The notes: generated by a model not told the origin, from the sequence alone. A stretch of 64,000 nucleotides of DNA from Amycolatopsis thermoflava N1165 (GCF_000473265.1 NZ_KI421511.1:7271909-7335908); one strand, 5' to 3'; counted from the stretch's first letter, positions 32,415 through 40,746 are shown. Translations and numbers: made by a program.

Positions 32415-32810
32415 TCAGGGAAGCGTGTACGCCAAAACGAAGTGGTGGTCCGGCCGGATTTCCCCGCGGCCGCTGATCCCGGTCAGCTCGTCGCGTCCGG
32501 AGCCGGGGACGATGGTCCACTCGCCGCCGGTTTCCTCGCCGAGCGAGGTGGCGTTGTGGGTCAGCAGGAAGCTGCCCTTGCGCCCGTGCAGGCTGCATTC
32601 GAACCGCTCGACGCCGACGTAGATCGCGCCCGCCTCGCCACCCGGCGCGGGCTCGACCTGGAGCATGATCGCCTCGACGACGCTCGTGCCCTCCAGGTCG
32701 CCGCTGAACTCCTTCAGCCACCGCGTCCTGGCCATCGACCCGCCGGTCCACTCGCGCGGGGTGGTCTCGCTGTTCTCGCTGGTGAAGGTGCTTTCCGCGC
32801 GTGTCGTCAT
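32415..32810 (-). CDS. DUF3224 domain protein
   Basis: 131 residues. 'RTRWLKEFSGDLEGTSVVEA', 'YVGVERFECSLHGRKGSFLL' and 'TIVPGSGRDELTGISGRGEI' fit DUF3224, a beta-barrel resembling allene-oxide-cyclase folds, of unknown function. It is divergent from an AraC-type regulator 60 bases away, and such DUF3224/AraC pairs would be consistent with local control, although the link is only positional. Confidence 0.75.
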   Translation of the reverse strand: MTTRAESTFTSENSETTPREWTGGSMARTRWLKEFSGDLEGTSVVEAIMLQVEPAPGGEAGAIYVGVERFECSLHGRKGSFLLTHNATSLGEETGGEWTIVPGSGRDELTGISGRGEIRPDHHFVLAYTLP

Positions 32811-32858
32811 GCCCGCACGCTAGGCGAGCGCCGTCAGCCGGTCTTGAAGAAACGCGAC

Positions 32859-32864
32859 TAGGCT
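32859..32864 (+). promoter_or_regulatory. -10 box of a probable leaderless araC-type mRNA
   Basis: TAGGCT matches TANNNT and lies exactly -12 to -7 from the GTG at 32871. No Shine-Dalgarno precedes the gene and no clear -35 box is visible. Confidence 0.5.
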
Positions 32865-32870
32865 CGGGGC

Positions 32871-33674
32871 GTGGTCGAGCCGGTCGAGCGGGACAGCCGC
32901 GGCATCCTGCACCCGAACACGGGGCTGCGGCGGTTCGAGCTGACCCGGTACGCCCCGTCGCCGGGCGTGGACCGGTTCGTCGACCGGTACTGGCTCGTGT
33001 CCTGGGACCTGCCGGACGTCCACGAGCAGCACATCCTCGTGCACCCGGTGGTCAACGTCGTGTTCGACGAGGGCCGCGGCATGGTCAGCGGCGTGCAGAC
33101 CCAGCGCTTCACGCGCCGGCTGTCCGGGCGCGGCCGGGCGCTGGGCGTGATGTTCCGGCCCGGCGGGTTCCGCCCGTTCCTGGGCAGGTCGATGGCCACG
33201 ATCACGGACCAGGTCCACCCGGTCGCCGACGGTTTCCCGGCACTGCACCGTGCCGAGCCCGCGCTGGCCGAAGCGCTCGCGGGCGACACCGGTGGCGACG
33301 AGATCGCCGCGATGCTCGACGATGCCCTCGCCCCGCTGGTCCCGGCCGAGCGCCAGCCGTCGGAGGACACCACGGCCCTCGCCGAACTCGCCGCGCGCGA
33401 CCGCGACCTGCGGCGCGTCGAGGACCTGGCCGCGCGCGGCGGGATGAGCGTGCGACAGCTGCAGCGCGCGTTCGCCGACCACATCGGTGTGAGCCCGAAG
33501 TGGGTGCTGCGCCGGTACCGGATCTACGACGCGGCCGAGCGGGCGGCGCGCGACGAGTCCGTGGACTGGGCCGAACTGGCCGCCGACCTCGGCTACGCCG
33601 ACCAGGCCCACCTGACCCGCGAGTTCACCGCGGTGGTCGGTGAGCCGCCGGGCCGCTACGCCCGCCGCTCCTGA
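32871..33674 (+). CDS. AraC family regulator with DUF6597-like N-terminus
   Basis: 267 residues from GTG. Residues ~15-140 form the sensor ('RYAPSPGVDRFVDRYWLVSW', 'ALGVMFRPGGFRPFLG') seen in a group of one-component AraC proteins, and ~170-265 hold two HTHs ('RVEDLAARGGMSVRQLQRAF', 'VDWAELAADLGYADQAHLTR', 'EFTAVVGEPPGRY'). Ligand unknown. Target may be the divergent DUF3224 gene. Confidence 0.88.
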   Translation: MVEPVERDSRGILHPNTGLRRFELTRYAPSPGVDRFVDRYWLVSWDLPDVHEQHILVHPVVNVVFDEGRGMVSGVQTQRFTRRLSGRGRALGVMFRPGGFRPFLGRSMATITDQVHPVADGFPALHRAEPALAEALAGDTGGDEIAAMLDDALAPLVPAERQPSEDTTALAELAARDRDLRRVEDLAARGGMSVRQLQRAFADHIGVSPKWVLRRYRIYDAAERAARDESVDWAELAADLGYADQAHLTREFTAVVGEPPGRYARRS

Positions 33675-33705
33675 CCGCATCCGCGCCGCATCGCCACCTG
33701 CTATA

Positions 33706-33731
33706 TTGCAATGAGAACAACGGCATTGCAA
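33706..33731. promoter_or_regulatory. Candidate IclR/KdgR-type operator
   Basis: TTGCAATG (33706-33713) and CATTGCAA (33724-33731) are perfect 8 bp arms with a 10 bp spacer, 21 bases before the KDG kinase start. A TATATT hexamer (33702-33707) overlapping the left arm could be the -10 box, so binding would block transcription. The IclR regulator encoded two genes downstream in the same operon is the obvious ligand-responsive binder. Confidence 0.55.
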
Positions 33732-33751
33732 CATGTGCAACGGAGGCGGGC

Positions 33752-34651
33752 GTGGACGTGCTGACGGTCGGCGAGACCATGGTCATGGTCACGCCCGAAG
33801 CGGGCGGCCGCCTGGTCTCGGACAGCCGCTTCCTGCTGCGGCCCGGCGGCGCGGAGTCGAACGTCGCGGCCCTGCTGGCCCGCCTCGGGCACAAGGCGGC
33901 CTGGGCGAGCGCGCTCGGTGTGGACCCGCTCGGCGACCTCGTGCTCGACGACCTCCAGCGGCACGGCGTCGACACGTCGCTGGTCCGTCGCGACGAGCGA
34001 CGTCCCACCGCGGTCTACTTCAAGGACCCCACCCCGGACGGAACCCGCGTCTACTACTACCGCGCAGGCTCCGCCGCCTCCGCGATCACGACCGCCGACA
34101 TCGCGCACTGGACCGCCCACCCGGCGCGGCTCGTGCACGTCTCCGGCATCACGGCCGCGCTGTCCGAGGAGGCCCGCGAAGCCACGCGCGCGCTGATCCG
34201 CGGCCCGGGCCTGGTCAGCTTCGACGTCAACCACCGCCCGCGGTTGTGGCACGGCGACGCGCCCGAGGTCCTGCGGGAACTCGCCCAGGACAGCGACATC
34301 GTGTTCGTCGGCCGGGACGAGGCGGAGGCGTTGTGGGGCACGAGCGACGCGGAGAGCGTCCGCGAACTCCTCGACCGCCCGCGCTACCTGGTGGTCAAGG
34401 ACGCCGCGATCGAGGCGGTCAGCTTCACGCCGTCCGGGGTCCACCGCGCGCCGTCCACGAAGGTCGACGTGGTGGACGCCGTCGGGGCCGGGGACGCGTT
34501 CGCGGCCGGGTGGCTCAGCGGCTTCCTCGACGACCGCGACGAGCTGACCCGCCTCCGGCTCGGCCACTACGCCGCCGCCCGCGTGCTCGAATCGCCGTCG
34601 GACTTCGCCGAGCTGCCCCCGGCCGCCGACATCATCGGAAAACTGGGCTGA
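33752..34651 (+). CDS. kdgK: 2-keto-3-deoxygluconate kinase (PfkB family)
   Basis: 299 residues from GTG, GGAGG upstream. PfkB signatures: N-terminal 'LTVGETMVMVTPE', 'RPGGAESNVAALLARLG' and C-terminal 'DVVDAVGAGDAFAAGWLSGF' with the catalytic Asp in GAGD. The YYYRAGSAAS stretch is typical of KDG kinases, where it contacts the substrate. The product KDPG is cleaved by the aldolase two genes on. Its TGA overlaps the ATG of iclR (TGATG). Confidence 0.85.
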   Translation: MDVLTVGETMVMVTPEAGGRLVSDSRFLLRPGGAESNVAALLARLGHKAAWASALGVDPLGDLVLDDLQRHGVDTSLVRRDERRPTAVYFKDPTPDGTRVYYYRAGSAASAITTADIAHWTAHPARLVHVSGITAALSEEAREATRALIRGPGLVSFDVNHRPRLWHGDAPEVLRELAQDSDIVFVGRDEAEALWGTSDAESVRELLDRPRYLVVKDAAIEAVSFTPSGVHRAPSTKVDVVDAVGAGDAFAAGWLSGFLDDRDELTRLRLGHYAAARVLESPSDFAELPPAADIIGKLG

Positions 34652-35406
34652 TGTCCCAGACCGTCGCCCGCGCGATCGACATCGTCGCGTTCGTCTCCCG
34701 CCGCCACCGCACCCTCGGCGAGATCGCCGACCACCTCGGTGTCCACAAGTCGACCGCGCTGCGGATCCTGCAGACCCTGGAGGAGGGCGGGTTCGTCCGG
34801 CGCGTCCCGGACAACCGCTACGCGATGGGGTTCCAGCTGATCGCCTACGGCCAGCTCGCGCTGGACCAGGTCGAGGCGCGCGCCCTCGCCCGCCCGGTCC
34901 TGCAGGAGCTGGGCGAACGCTGCGGGCACACCGTGCACTTCGCGGAACTGGTGGGCGACCGGGTCGTGTACGTGGACAAGATCGACGGCCGCGGCAGTGT
35001 CGCGATGGGGTCGCGTATCGGGCTGCCGGCGATTCTGCACACCGCCGGCGTGGCGAAGGCGATCCTGGCGCACCAGCCGGACCGCGAGCGCTGGCTGTCC
35101 CTGTGCGACTACCAGCGCTTCACGCCCACCACGGTCGCCGGCCCCGCGGAGCTGTCCGCCGAGCTGGACCGCGTCCGCGAACGCGGCTGGGCCGAGGACG
35201 ACGGCGAACACGAGGACTTCCTGAACTGCCTGGCAGTGCCGGTGCGTGACGCGCGGGGCCAGGTGACGCACAGCCTGTCCGTCACCGCGCTCAAGGTCGT
35301 CGCGCCGCTGGCCGAACTGCGTGCACACCTCGACGAGTACCGGACCGCCGCCCACCGGATCTCCCGGGCACTGGGCTGGGGAGGAGACGACCATGGATCC
35401 CGCTGA
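34651..35406 (+). CDS. IclR family transcriptional regulator (KDG operon)
   Basis: 251 residues. Winged helix ~1-60 ('TLGEIADHLGVHKSTALRIL', 'GFVRRVPDNRYAMGF') and the IclR effector domain ~75-245 ('CGHTVHFAELVGDRVVYVDK', 'LPAILHTAGVAKAILA', 'DDGEHEDFLNCLAVPVRD'). It lies between the kinase and aldolase and overlaps both, so kdgK-iclR-eda is one transcription unit; the dyad at 33706-33731 suggests autoregulation. The effector is probably KDG or KDPG (inference). Confidence 0.9.
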   Translation: MSQTVARAIDIVAFVSRRHRTLGEIADHLGVHKSTALRILQTLEEGGFVRRVPDNRYAMGFQLIAYGQLALDQVEARALARPVLQELGERCGHTVHFAELVGDRVVYVDKIDGRGSVAMGSRIGLPAILHTAGVAKAILAHQPDRERWLSLCDYQRFTPTTVAGPAELSAELDRVRERGWAEDDGEHEDFLNCLAVPVRDARGQVTHSLSVTALKVVAPLAELRAHLDEYRTAAHRISRALGWGGDDHGSR

Positions 35407-35998
35407 CTTCTTCGCCGCACACCTCGGCCGCAACCCCGTGCTGGGCATCTTCCGCGGTCTCGATCCACAACAGACTGTGGAGATGTGCGTGCGCGCCTGG
35501 GACTTCGGGGTGGAGCTGGTGGAGATCCCGGTGCAGACGCCGGACGCGATGCCGTCGCTGCGTGCGGCCGTGGCCGCGGCGGCCGAGCGGGGCAAGAGCG
35601 TCGGCGCGGGCACGGTGACCACAGTGGACCAGCTGGTTGCGGTGCGGGAGATCGGCGCCGAGTTCACCGTGGCGCCCGGGCTGCACCCGGACGTCGTGCG
35701 GGAGTCGCACCGGCTCGGCCTGCCGCACCTGCCCGGCGTGGCGACGGCGACCGAGATCGCGAGCGCGCTGGCGCTGGGGAACACGTGGCTGAAGGCGTTT
35801 CCCGCGCGGCAGTTGGGGGCGGGCTGGATCGCGGCGCAGCTGGCTCCTTTCCCGTCGGTGCGGTTCGTCGCGACGGGTGGTATCGATGCGGGCAATGCGG
35901 CGGACTTCCTGGCCGCCGGCTGTCGTGGCGTGGCGGTCGGTTCGGCGCTCGCGGACCCGGATGCGCTGGCCGCCCTGAAGGCGGCTGTCGGAGGCTGA
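35393..35998 (+). CDS. eda: KDPG / 2-keto-4-hydroxyglutarate aldolase
   Basis: 201 residues from ATG 35393 (GAGGAG upstream), overlapping iclR by 14 bases. Class I aldolase barrel: 'PVLGIFRGLDPQQTVEM', catalytic Glu in 'VELVEIPVQTPDA', 'KSVGAGTVTT', the Schiff-base Lys in 'NTWLKAFPARQLG' and phosphate loop 'VATGGIDAGNAADFLAAGCR'. It splits KDPG to pyruvate and glyceraldehyde 3-phosphate. A broken copy of its 3' third follows at 36024-36244. Confidence 0.9.
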   Translation: MDPADFFAAHLGRNPVLGIFRGLDPQQTVEMCVRAWDFGVELVEIPVQTPDAMPSLRAAVAAAAERGKSVGAGTVTTVDQLVAVREIGAEFTVAPGLHPDVVRESHRLGLPHLPGVATATEIASALALGNTWLKAFPARQLGAGWIAAQLAPFPSVRFVATGGIDAGNAADFLAAGCRGVAVGSALADPDALAALKAAVGG

Positions 35999-36023
35999 GC
36001 TGGTCGTGCTCGGTGTTGGCGTG

Positions 36024-36244
36024 CCGCTGGCGCTCGGAACTGGCTTAAAGCGTTTCCGGCGGGGCAGTTGGGGGCGGGCTGGATTGCGGCGCAGTTGGCG
36101 CCGTTCCCGTCGGTGCGGTTCGTCGCCACGGGTGGTGTCGATGCGGGCAATGCGGCGGACTTCCTGGCCGCTGGGTGTCGTGGTGTGGCGGTCGGTTCGG
36201 CGCTCGCGGACCCGGATGCGCTGAAGGCGGCTGTCGGAGGCTGA
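36024..36244 (+). pseudogene. Partial tandem duplicate of the eda 3' end
   Basis: This stretch repeats the last ~235 bases of the preceding aldolase gene (35763-35998) with high identity up to and including the stop (for example GGGGGCGGGCTGGAT, GCGGACTTCCTGGCCGC and CTGTCGGAGGCTGA occur in both). The copy has small deletions near 36040 that break the frame before the lysine region and lacks six bases (one GCCGCC) near its end. It has no start codon or ribosome site. It is a degenerating duplicate, not a gene. Confidence 0.88.
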
Positions 36245-36286
36245 TCAGGTTCACCACCACGACAACGCGGCGGCCTCCTGAGCGGC

Positions 36287-37363
36287 CTACCGCAGGCTGA
36301 GCAGGTCCACCACGTCGGTGAGCCGCTCGTTCACCGCGAAGGCGCGTCGCTGGCATTGGGCGCCGTTGCCGTGCTCGTGCACCCACGCCAGCGACTCCAG
36401 CACGAAGTCGAGGTCGCCGGTCTCGGTGAGCGCGCCGCGGACCCGTTCGACCAGCTGGCTGACCAGCGCCGGGGCCGGAGTGAGGCGCCCGGTCTCCGGG
36501 TGCAGGGCCGAGCCGTCCAGGCCGTCGCGCGCCGCGCGCCACAGGTTGGCCCGCAACACTTCCCCGGGCACCGGCGGCGGCGGAACGTCCAGTTCGGACA
36601 TCGCAGTGAGCACGAGCCCGCGCACCACGGCCGCGAGGGTGGCCGCCTCTCGGGCCGTCGCCGCGACGTCGCTGATGCGGAACTCCAGCGTCGGGCGCTT
36701 CTCCGACAGCCGGATGTCCCAGTAGATCATGCCCCGGTCCAGCATCGCGCCGGATTCGAGCATCGCGGCGACACGGGACTCGTACTCGTCGAGCGAGGCG
36801 AACACCGGTGGCGGGCCCGCGGACGGCCAACGCGACCACAGCACGTGCCGCCAGCTGCTGTACCGGGTGTCGTGGCCGCTGTCGAACGGCGAGTTCGCGG
36901 TCAGCGCGAGCAGCACCGGCAGCCACGGCCGGACGTGGTTACTGATCCGCACCCCGGTGCCCCGGTCCGGGATCTTCACGTGCACGTGGCAGCCGCACGT
37001 GGTGCCGGTGCGCGCGATCATGCCGAAGTGCTCGCCCATCCGCCGGTACCGCGGAGTCGGGGTGAGGGCGGGCGGGTGCGCCTCGGCCAGCGGCGGGGTC
37101 GCGCTGGCGATCAGGCGCAACTGGCGCTTCGCCGCCTCGCCCGCGAGCCGGGAGCGGAAGTGCGTGAGCTGATCCAGGAGTTCGCCCGCGCCCCGGCAGA
37201 CCTCGCTGGCCAGCTCCACCTGGCTGCGCGCGAGTTCCCGCTGCACGTCGCCGTCGGGGCGCTCGAAGGCTTCGACGATCTCCGGACCGCGGTCCGACAG
37301 GTGACCCCGATCGTCGACGAGCAGGAACTCCTCTTCGACGCCGAACGTCGGTATCTGCTCCAC
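36287..37363 (-). CDS. Carboxylate-amine ligase (GCS2/YbdK type)
   Basis: 358 residues from GTG 37363 (GGAGGG upstream). GCS2 motifs: 'TFGVEEEFLLVDDRGHL' (metal-binding EEE), 'VELASEVCRGAGELLDQL', 'RTGTTCGCHVHVKIPDRGTG' and 'PTLEFRISDVAATAREAATL'. Enzymes of this group form gamma-glutamyl or related amide bonds with ATP; in actinobacteria many are annotated as weak glutamate-cysteine ligases. Substrate unproven. Stand-alone gene, divergent from a thioredoxin-reductase-like gene. Confidence 0.85.
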   Translation of the reverse strand: MEQIPTFGVEEEFLLVDDRGHLSDRGPEIVEAFERPDGDVQRELARSQVELASEVCRGAGELLDQLTHFRSRLAGEAAKRQLRLIASATPPLAEAHPPALTPTPRYRRMGEHFGMIARTGTTCGCHVHVKIPDRGTGVRISNHVRPWLPVLLALTANSPFDSGHDTRYSSWRHVLWSRWPSAGPPPVFASLDEYESRVAAMLESGAMLDRGMIYWDIRLSEKRPTLEFRISDVAATAREAATLAAVVRGLVLTAMSELDVPPPPVPGEVLRANLWRAARDGLDGSALHPETGRLTPAPALVSQLVERVRGALTETGDLDFVLESLAWVHEHGNGAQCQRRAFAVNERLTDVVDLLSLR

Positions 37364-37454
37364 CCTCGCCCTCCTCGTTGGTGGCCGGTGTTTACCCGCT
37401 TCCCGGCTCTTCAAGCCCGGCCCCGCCCCGGGTTTGCCATCCCGGCAAAATTTC

Positions 37455-37484
37455 TTGTCACCCGCGGCCGGTCGCGCGGATAGT
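37455..37484 (+). promoter_or_regulatory. Promoter of the thioredoxin-reductase-like gene
   Basis: TTGTCA (37455-37460), 18 bp spacer, GATAGT (37479-37484), in a locally AT-rich patch. Predicted start is at or next to the ATG at 37492, giving a leaderless mRNA. Confidence 0.5.
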
Positions 37485-37491
37485 CGCGGTC

Positions 37492-38505
37492 ATGGACGAG
37501 AAGTACGACGTTGTGGTGGTGGGTGGTGGAGCGGCGGGGCTGGCCGGCGCCCTCGCGCTGGCCAGGGCGCGCCGGTCGGTGCTGGTCGTCGACGCGGGCG
37601 ACCCGCGCAACGCGCGAGCCGGACACGTGCACAACTACCTGGGCCGGGAGAGTACTCCACCGGCCGAGCTGGTCGCCATCGGTCGCGACGAGGTGACCGG
37701 GTACGGCGGCGAGATCGTCACGGGCACGGTCACCGCGGCCGAGCGGACCGCGGACGGTTTCGAGGTGACCCTCGACGGCGGCCGGTCGGTCCGCGCGCGC
37801 CGGTTGCTCGTGACCACTGGACTGGTCGACGAGCTGCCGGACATCGACGGTGTCGCGGAGCGGTTCGGCCGCGACGTCCTGCACTGCCCGTACTGCCACG
37901 GGTGGGAGGCGCGGGACCAGGCGATCGGCGTGATCGGCGGGAACCCGATGGCGGTGCACGCGGCTCTGCTGTGGCGGCAGCTCAGCGCCGACGTGACGTT
38001 GTTCCGGCACCGGGCGCCGGAGCTGACCGACGAGCAGCGCGAGGAACTGGCCGCCCGCGGGATCCGGGTGGTCGAGGGCGAGGTCGCGGCCGTCGAGGTG
38101 GACGACGACCGGTTGACCGGGGTGCGGATGCGGTCCGGCGAGGTCGTGCCGCGGCAGGTGGCTGTGGTCGCGCCCCGGTTCACGGCGCGGGCCGGGCTGC
38201 TCACCGCGCTCGGGGTCGAAGTGTCGGAGCAGGTCGTGCAGGGCCACGTGATCGGGAGTTACGTCGCCGCGGACCCGACCGGCGCCACCGCGGTGCCGGG
38301 CGTGTGGGTCGCGGGGAACGTCGCGAACGTGACCGCGCAGGTGATCGTGTCGGCGTCCGGGGGACTGACGGCCGGCGCGGCGATCAACGCCGACCTGGTC
38401 GCGGAGGACACGCGCGCGGCGGTCGCCGCGCACCGGGCCGGGGTGTTCGCGGACGAGAGCGACGTGAGCGAGCTCGTTGGAGGGGCACGGCGTCATGGGA
38501 TCTGA
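37492..38505 (+). CDS. Thioredoxin-reductase-like FAD/NAD(P) oxidoreductase
   Basis: 337 residues. FAD loop 'DVVVVGGGAAGLAGALALAR', the redox pair in 'RDVLHCPYCHGWEARDQAIG' (CxxC in the low-molecular-weight TrxR position), NADPH loop 'IGVIGGNPMAVHAALLW', and C-terminal 'GVWVAGNVANVTAQVIVSAS'. The 'CPYCHGWE' variant marks a subgroup of TrxR-like enzymes near methyltransferases in actinobacteria whose electron acceptor is unknown. It overlaps the methyltransferase by 11 bases. Confidence 0.85.
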   Translation: MDEKYDVVVVGGGAAGLAGALALARARRSVLVVDAGDPRNARAGHVHNYLGRESTPPAELVAIGRDEVTGYGGEIVTGTVTAAERTADGFEVTLDGGRSVRARRLLVTTGLVDELPDIDGVAERFGRDVLHCPYCHGWEARDQAIGVIGGNPMAVHAALLWRQLSADVTLFRHRAPELTDEQREELAARGIRVVEGEVAAVEVDDDRLTGVRMRSGEVVPRQVAVVAPRFTARAGLLTALGVEVSEQVVQGHVIGSYVAADPTGATAVPGVWVAGNVANVTAQVIVSASGGLTAGAAINADLVAEDTRAAVAAHRAGVFADESDVSELVGGARRHGI

Positions 38506-39115
38506 GGAGTACGGCGAGGAGTTCTGGGAGGAGCGGTACCGCTCGCACACCGCGGTCTGGAGTGGACGGCCCAACCCGCAGCTCGTGGCGGAGGCCGGGG
38601 ACCTGCCGCCGGGCACGGCGCTGGACATCGGCGCGGGCGAGGGAGCCGACAGCTGCTGGCTCGCGGAGCGCGGCTGGCGCGTGACGGCGCTGGATCTGTC
38701 GGAAACCGCGCTGCGACGCGGATCCGAGCACGCCGCGGCGGCCGGGGTCGGGGACCGGATCGAGTGGGAGCGGGCCGACGTGCGGACCTGGGACCCGGGC
38801 GACCGGCGGTTCGACCTGATCTCGTCGCAGTTCCTGCACCTGCGCAACACGGAGCTGCGTGACCTGGTCGGGCGCTTCGCCGGGTGGCTCAACCCGGGCG
38901 GCACGGTGCTGCTGGTGCACCACGACGCGCGCGACCTGCACACCACGATGGGGCGGCCGCACGTACCCGAGCGGTTCAGCAGCGCGGAGGAGGTGGCGAG
39001 CTGGCTGCCCGGCGAGTGGAGCGTGGAGGTCGCCGAGGCGCGGCCCCGGGAAGCCACGGACCCGGACGGCAAGGCGGTGACCATCTACGACGCGGTGGTG
39101 CGGGCACGCCGTTGA
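38495..39115 (+). CDS. Class I SAM-dependent methyltransferase
   Basis: 206 residues from ATG 38495 (GGAGGGG upstream). 'YGEEFWEERYRSHTAVWSGR' and motif I 'ALDIGAGEGADSCWLAERGW' followed by 'VTALDLSETALRRG', with 'LDLISSQFLHLRN' as motif post-II. Matches small-molecule methyltransferases often paired with TrxR-like proteins. The last 24 bases are the beginning of the 89 bp tandem repeat, so the repeat arose by copying this 3' end. Confidence 0.85.
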   Translation: MGSEEYGEEFWEERYRSHTAVWSGRPNPQLVAEAGDLPPGTALDIGAGEGADSCWLAERGWRVTALDLSETALRRGSEHAAAAGVGDRIEWERADVRTWDPGDRRFDLISSQFLHLRNTELRDLVGRFAGWLNPGGTVLLVHHDARDLHTTMGRPHVPERFSSAEEVASWLPGEWSVEVAEARPREATDPDGKAVTIYDAVVRARR

Positions 39116-39289
39116 GGTGTGGGGGTGGTGCGGGCTGGGATGCCGTGGATCCGGGCGGTAGGCGGGTGTCCAGTTGTGTCGCGGTGGTGCGGGCACGCTG
39201 TTGAGGTGTGGGGGTGGTGCGGGCTGGGATGCCGTGGATCCGGGCGGTAGGCGGGTGTCCAGTTGTGTCGCGGTGGTGCGGGTACGCCG
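39092..39289 (+). repeat. 89 bp tandem direct repeat, 2.2 units
   Basis: Units start at 39092, 39181 and 39270 (third cut after ~20 bases), each beginning GCGGTGGTGCGGG. Units 1 and 2 differ at one base (CGCCG/CGCTG near 39109/39198). Unit 1 starts inside the methyltransferase 3' end; the partial third unit merges into the coding sequence of a truncated permease. The layout suggests slippage or unequal exchange at a deletion junction. Confidence 0.9.
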
Positions 39290-40116
39290 ACGAGACGTCC
39301 GGGCTCAGCGTGCTCGCGGCCACGCCTGAGCTGCTCTCCGTCCTCAATGGACATGTGTACACCGGTGCGTTCCTCGACGCGGCGAACTCGCGGTTCCCCG
39401 TCGTGGTGCTGGGTTCGGTCGCCGCGACGCGGCTCGGGGTGCGGGAACCCGGGCGTCAGGTGTGGATCGACGGCCAGTGGTTCACCGTCGCCGGCGTCCT
39501 GGACGCGATGCCGCTCGCGCCGGAGATCGAACGCTCGGTGCTCGTCGGCTGGGAGGTGGCGAAGGCGCGCCTCGGGTTCGGCGGCCACCCGACGACCGTG
39601 TACGTGCGGGCGGAGGAGTCCGCCGTGGAGGACGTGCGGTCGGTTCTGGCGGCCACGCTGAGTCCACAGCGGCCGGGCGAGGTGGAGGTGACGCGGCCGT
39701 CGGAGGCACTGGTGGCGAAACGGCTGTCCGAGTCGTCGTTCAGCGCGTTGTTCCTCGCGCTGGGCGGCGTCGCGTTGCTCGTCGGCGGGGTCGGCGTGGC
39801 CAACACGATGGTGATCTCGGTGCTGGAACGGCGGCGCGAGATCGGGCTCCGGCGGGCGCTCGGCGCGACGCGGCGGCAGGTGCGGGGCCAGTTCCTCGCC
39901 GAATCGGTCCTGTTGTCCCTGCTCGGCGGGGTGGTGGGGGTGCTGGCCGGGGTCGGTGTGACCGCCGGGTACGCGCTCACCCAGGACTGGCCCGCGGTGC
40001 TGCCGCCGCTCGCGTTGTTCGGTGGGGCCGGGGTGGCGGCGCTGGTCGGCGCGATCGCCGGTGCGTACCCGGCGATGCGCGCCGCCCGGCTCACGCCGAC
40101 CGAGGCGCTGGCGTGA
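39208..40116 (+). pseudogene. 5'-truncated MacB/FtsX-type ABC transporter permease
   Basis: From about 39287 the frame encodes the C-terminal part of a MacB-like permease: the end of the periplasmic domain ('RQVWIDGQWFTVAGVLDAMP', 'TTVYVRAEESAVEDV'), then three membrane helices with 'NTMVISVLERRREIGLRRAL' 'GATRRQVRGQFLAESVLLSL' and 'YPAMRAARLTPTEALA'. The first membrane helix and most of the periplasmic domain of a ~400 residue protein are missing, replaced by 89 bp repeat sequence that supplies only a chance GTG (39208). No ATPase or partner gene is adjacent. Most likely a remnant; expression of the stump cannot be excluded. Confidence 0.8.
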
Positions 40117-40746
40117 TCAGCCGCGGTAGGCCTGCGACAGGCGCGCGTAGGCCACGACGTTGTCCGCGTAGTTGCGGGTCGACCGGTCGAACGCGCCGCC
40201 GCAGGTGATCATGCGCAGCTCCGGGCCCGCTGTGTCGCCGTAGACGTCGTCGGTCGGGAACTGCGACTTCGGGTACCGCTCGACGCGGTAGACGGTGAAC
40301 ACCGCGGTGGTCCCGTCGGCCCGGTGCACGATCGCCTGGTCGCCCGGCTTGGTGTCCTTGAGGCGGTGGAACGCGCCGGGCACGTGGTTGTAGTCGACGT
40401 GCGCGGCGAGCACCGCGGGCCCGGTCTCGCCGGGGGACGGGCTGCCGGTGAACCAGCCGGTGGTGACGGCGTCCCCGGGGACTTCGAGCTCGCCGTCGTC
40501 GGCCAGGCCGAGGTCGATGATCGGGCCGGTGCTGACGCCGATCGACGGCACCTCGAGCTTGACCGGCCGGGAGTGCGGCAGGGGCCCGTCGACCGGGGCG
40601 GCGGCGGTGGTGGAGACCGGAGCCGGCAGCGTCGACGTCGGGGGCGCGGCCGGCGCGGGCTGCGGCTCACTGGGCGAGCCGCAGGCGGTGAGGGTGGCGC
40701 CGATGGCCGCGATCGCGAGCCATCGGCGCCATCGTGCGGTGGTCAT
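40117..40746 (-). CDS. Class F sortase, lipoprotein-type signal
   Basis: 209 residues. A signal 'RRWLAIAAIGATLTACGSPS' with lipobox LTAC, a Pro/Ala/Thr linker (~25-60), then the sortase core (~65-205): 'PAVLAAHVDYNHVPGAF' (catalytic His), 'RMITCGGAFDRSTRNYADNV' (Cys and the following Arg). Class F sortases are actinobacterial and their substrates are poorly known. Its ATG overlaps the stop of the upstream excalibur gene (ATGA), making a two-gene operon. Confidence 0.87.
   Translation of the reverse strand: MTTARWRRWLAIAAIGATLTACGSPSEPQPAPAAPPTSTLPAPVSTTAAAPVDGPLPHSRPVKLEVPSIGVSTGPIIDLGLADDGELEVPGDAVTTGWFTGSPSPGETGPAVLAAHVDYNHVPGAFHRLKDTKPGDQAIVHRADGTTAVFTVYRVERYPKSQFPTDDVYGDTAGPELRMITCGGAFDRSTRNYADNVVAYARLSQAYRG

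Noticed and set aside
36006-36224. 72-codon ORF across the aldolase duplicate
   Set aside because: It reads the duplicated segment in a frame different from eda and is rich in Arg/Trp; no ribosome site. It is part of the decaying copy.
39092-39289. CRISPR-like array
   Set aside because: The 89 bp units are contiguous direct repeats with no spacers, only 2.2 copies, and no cas gene is nearby.
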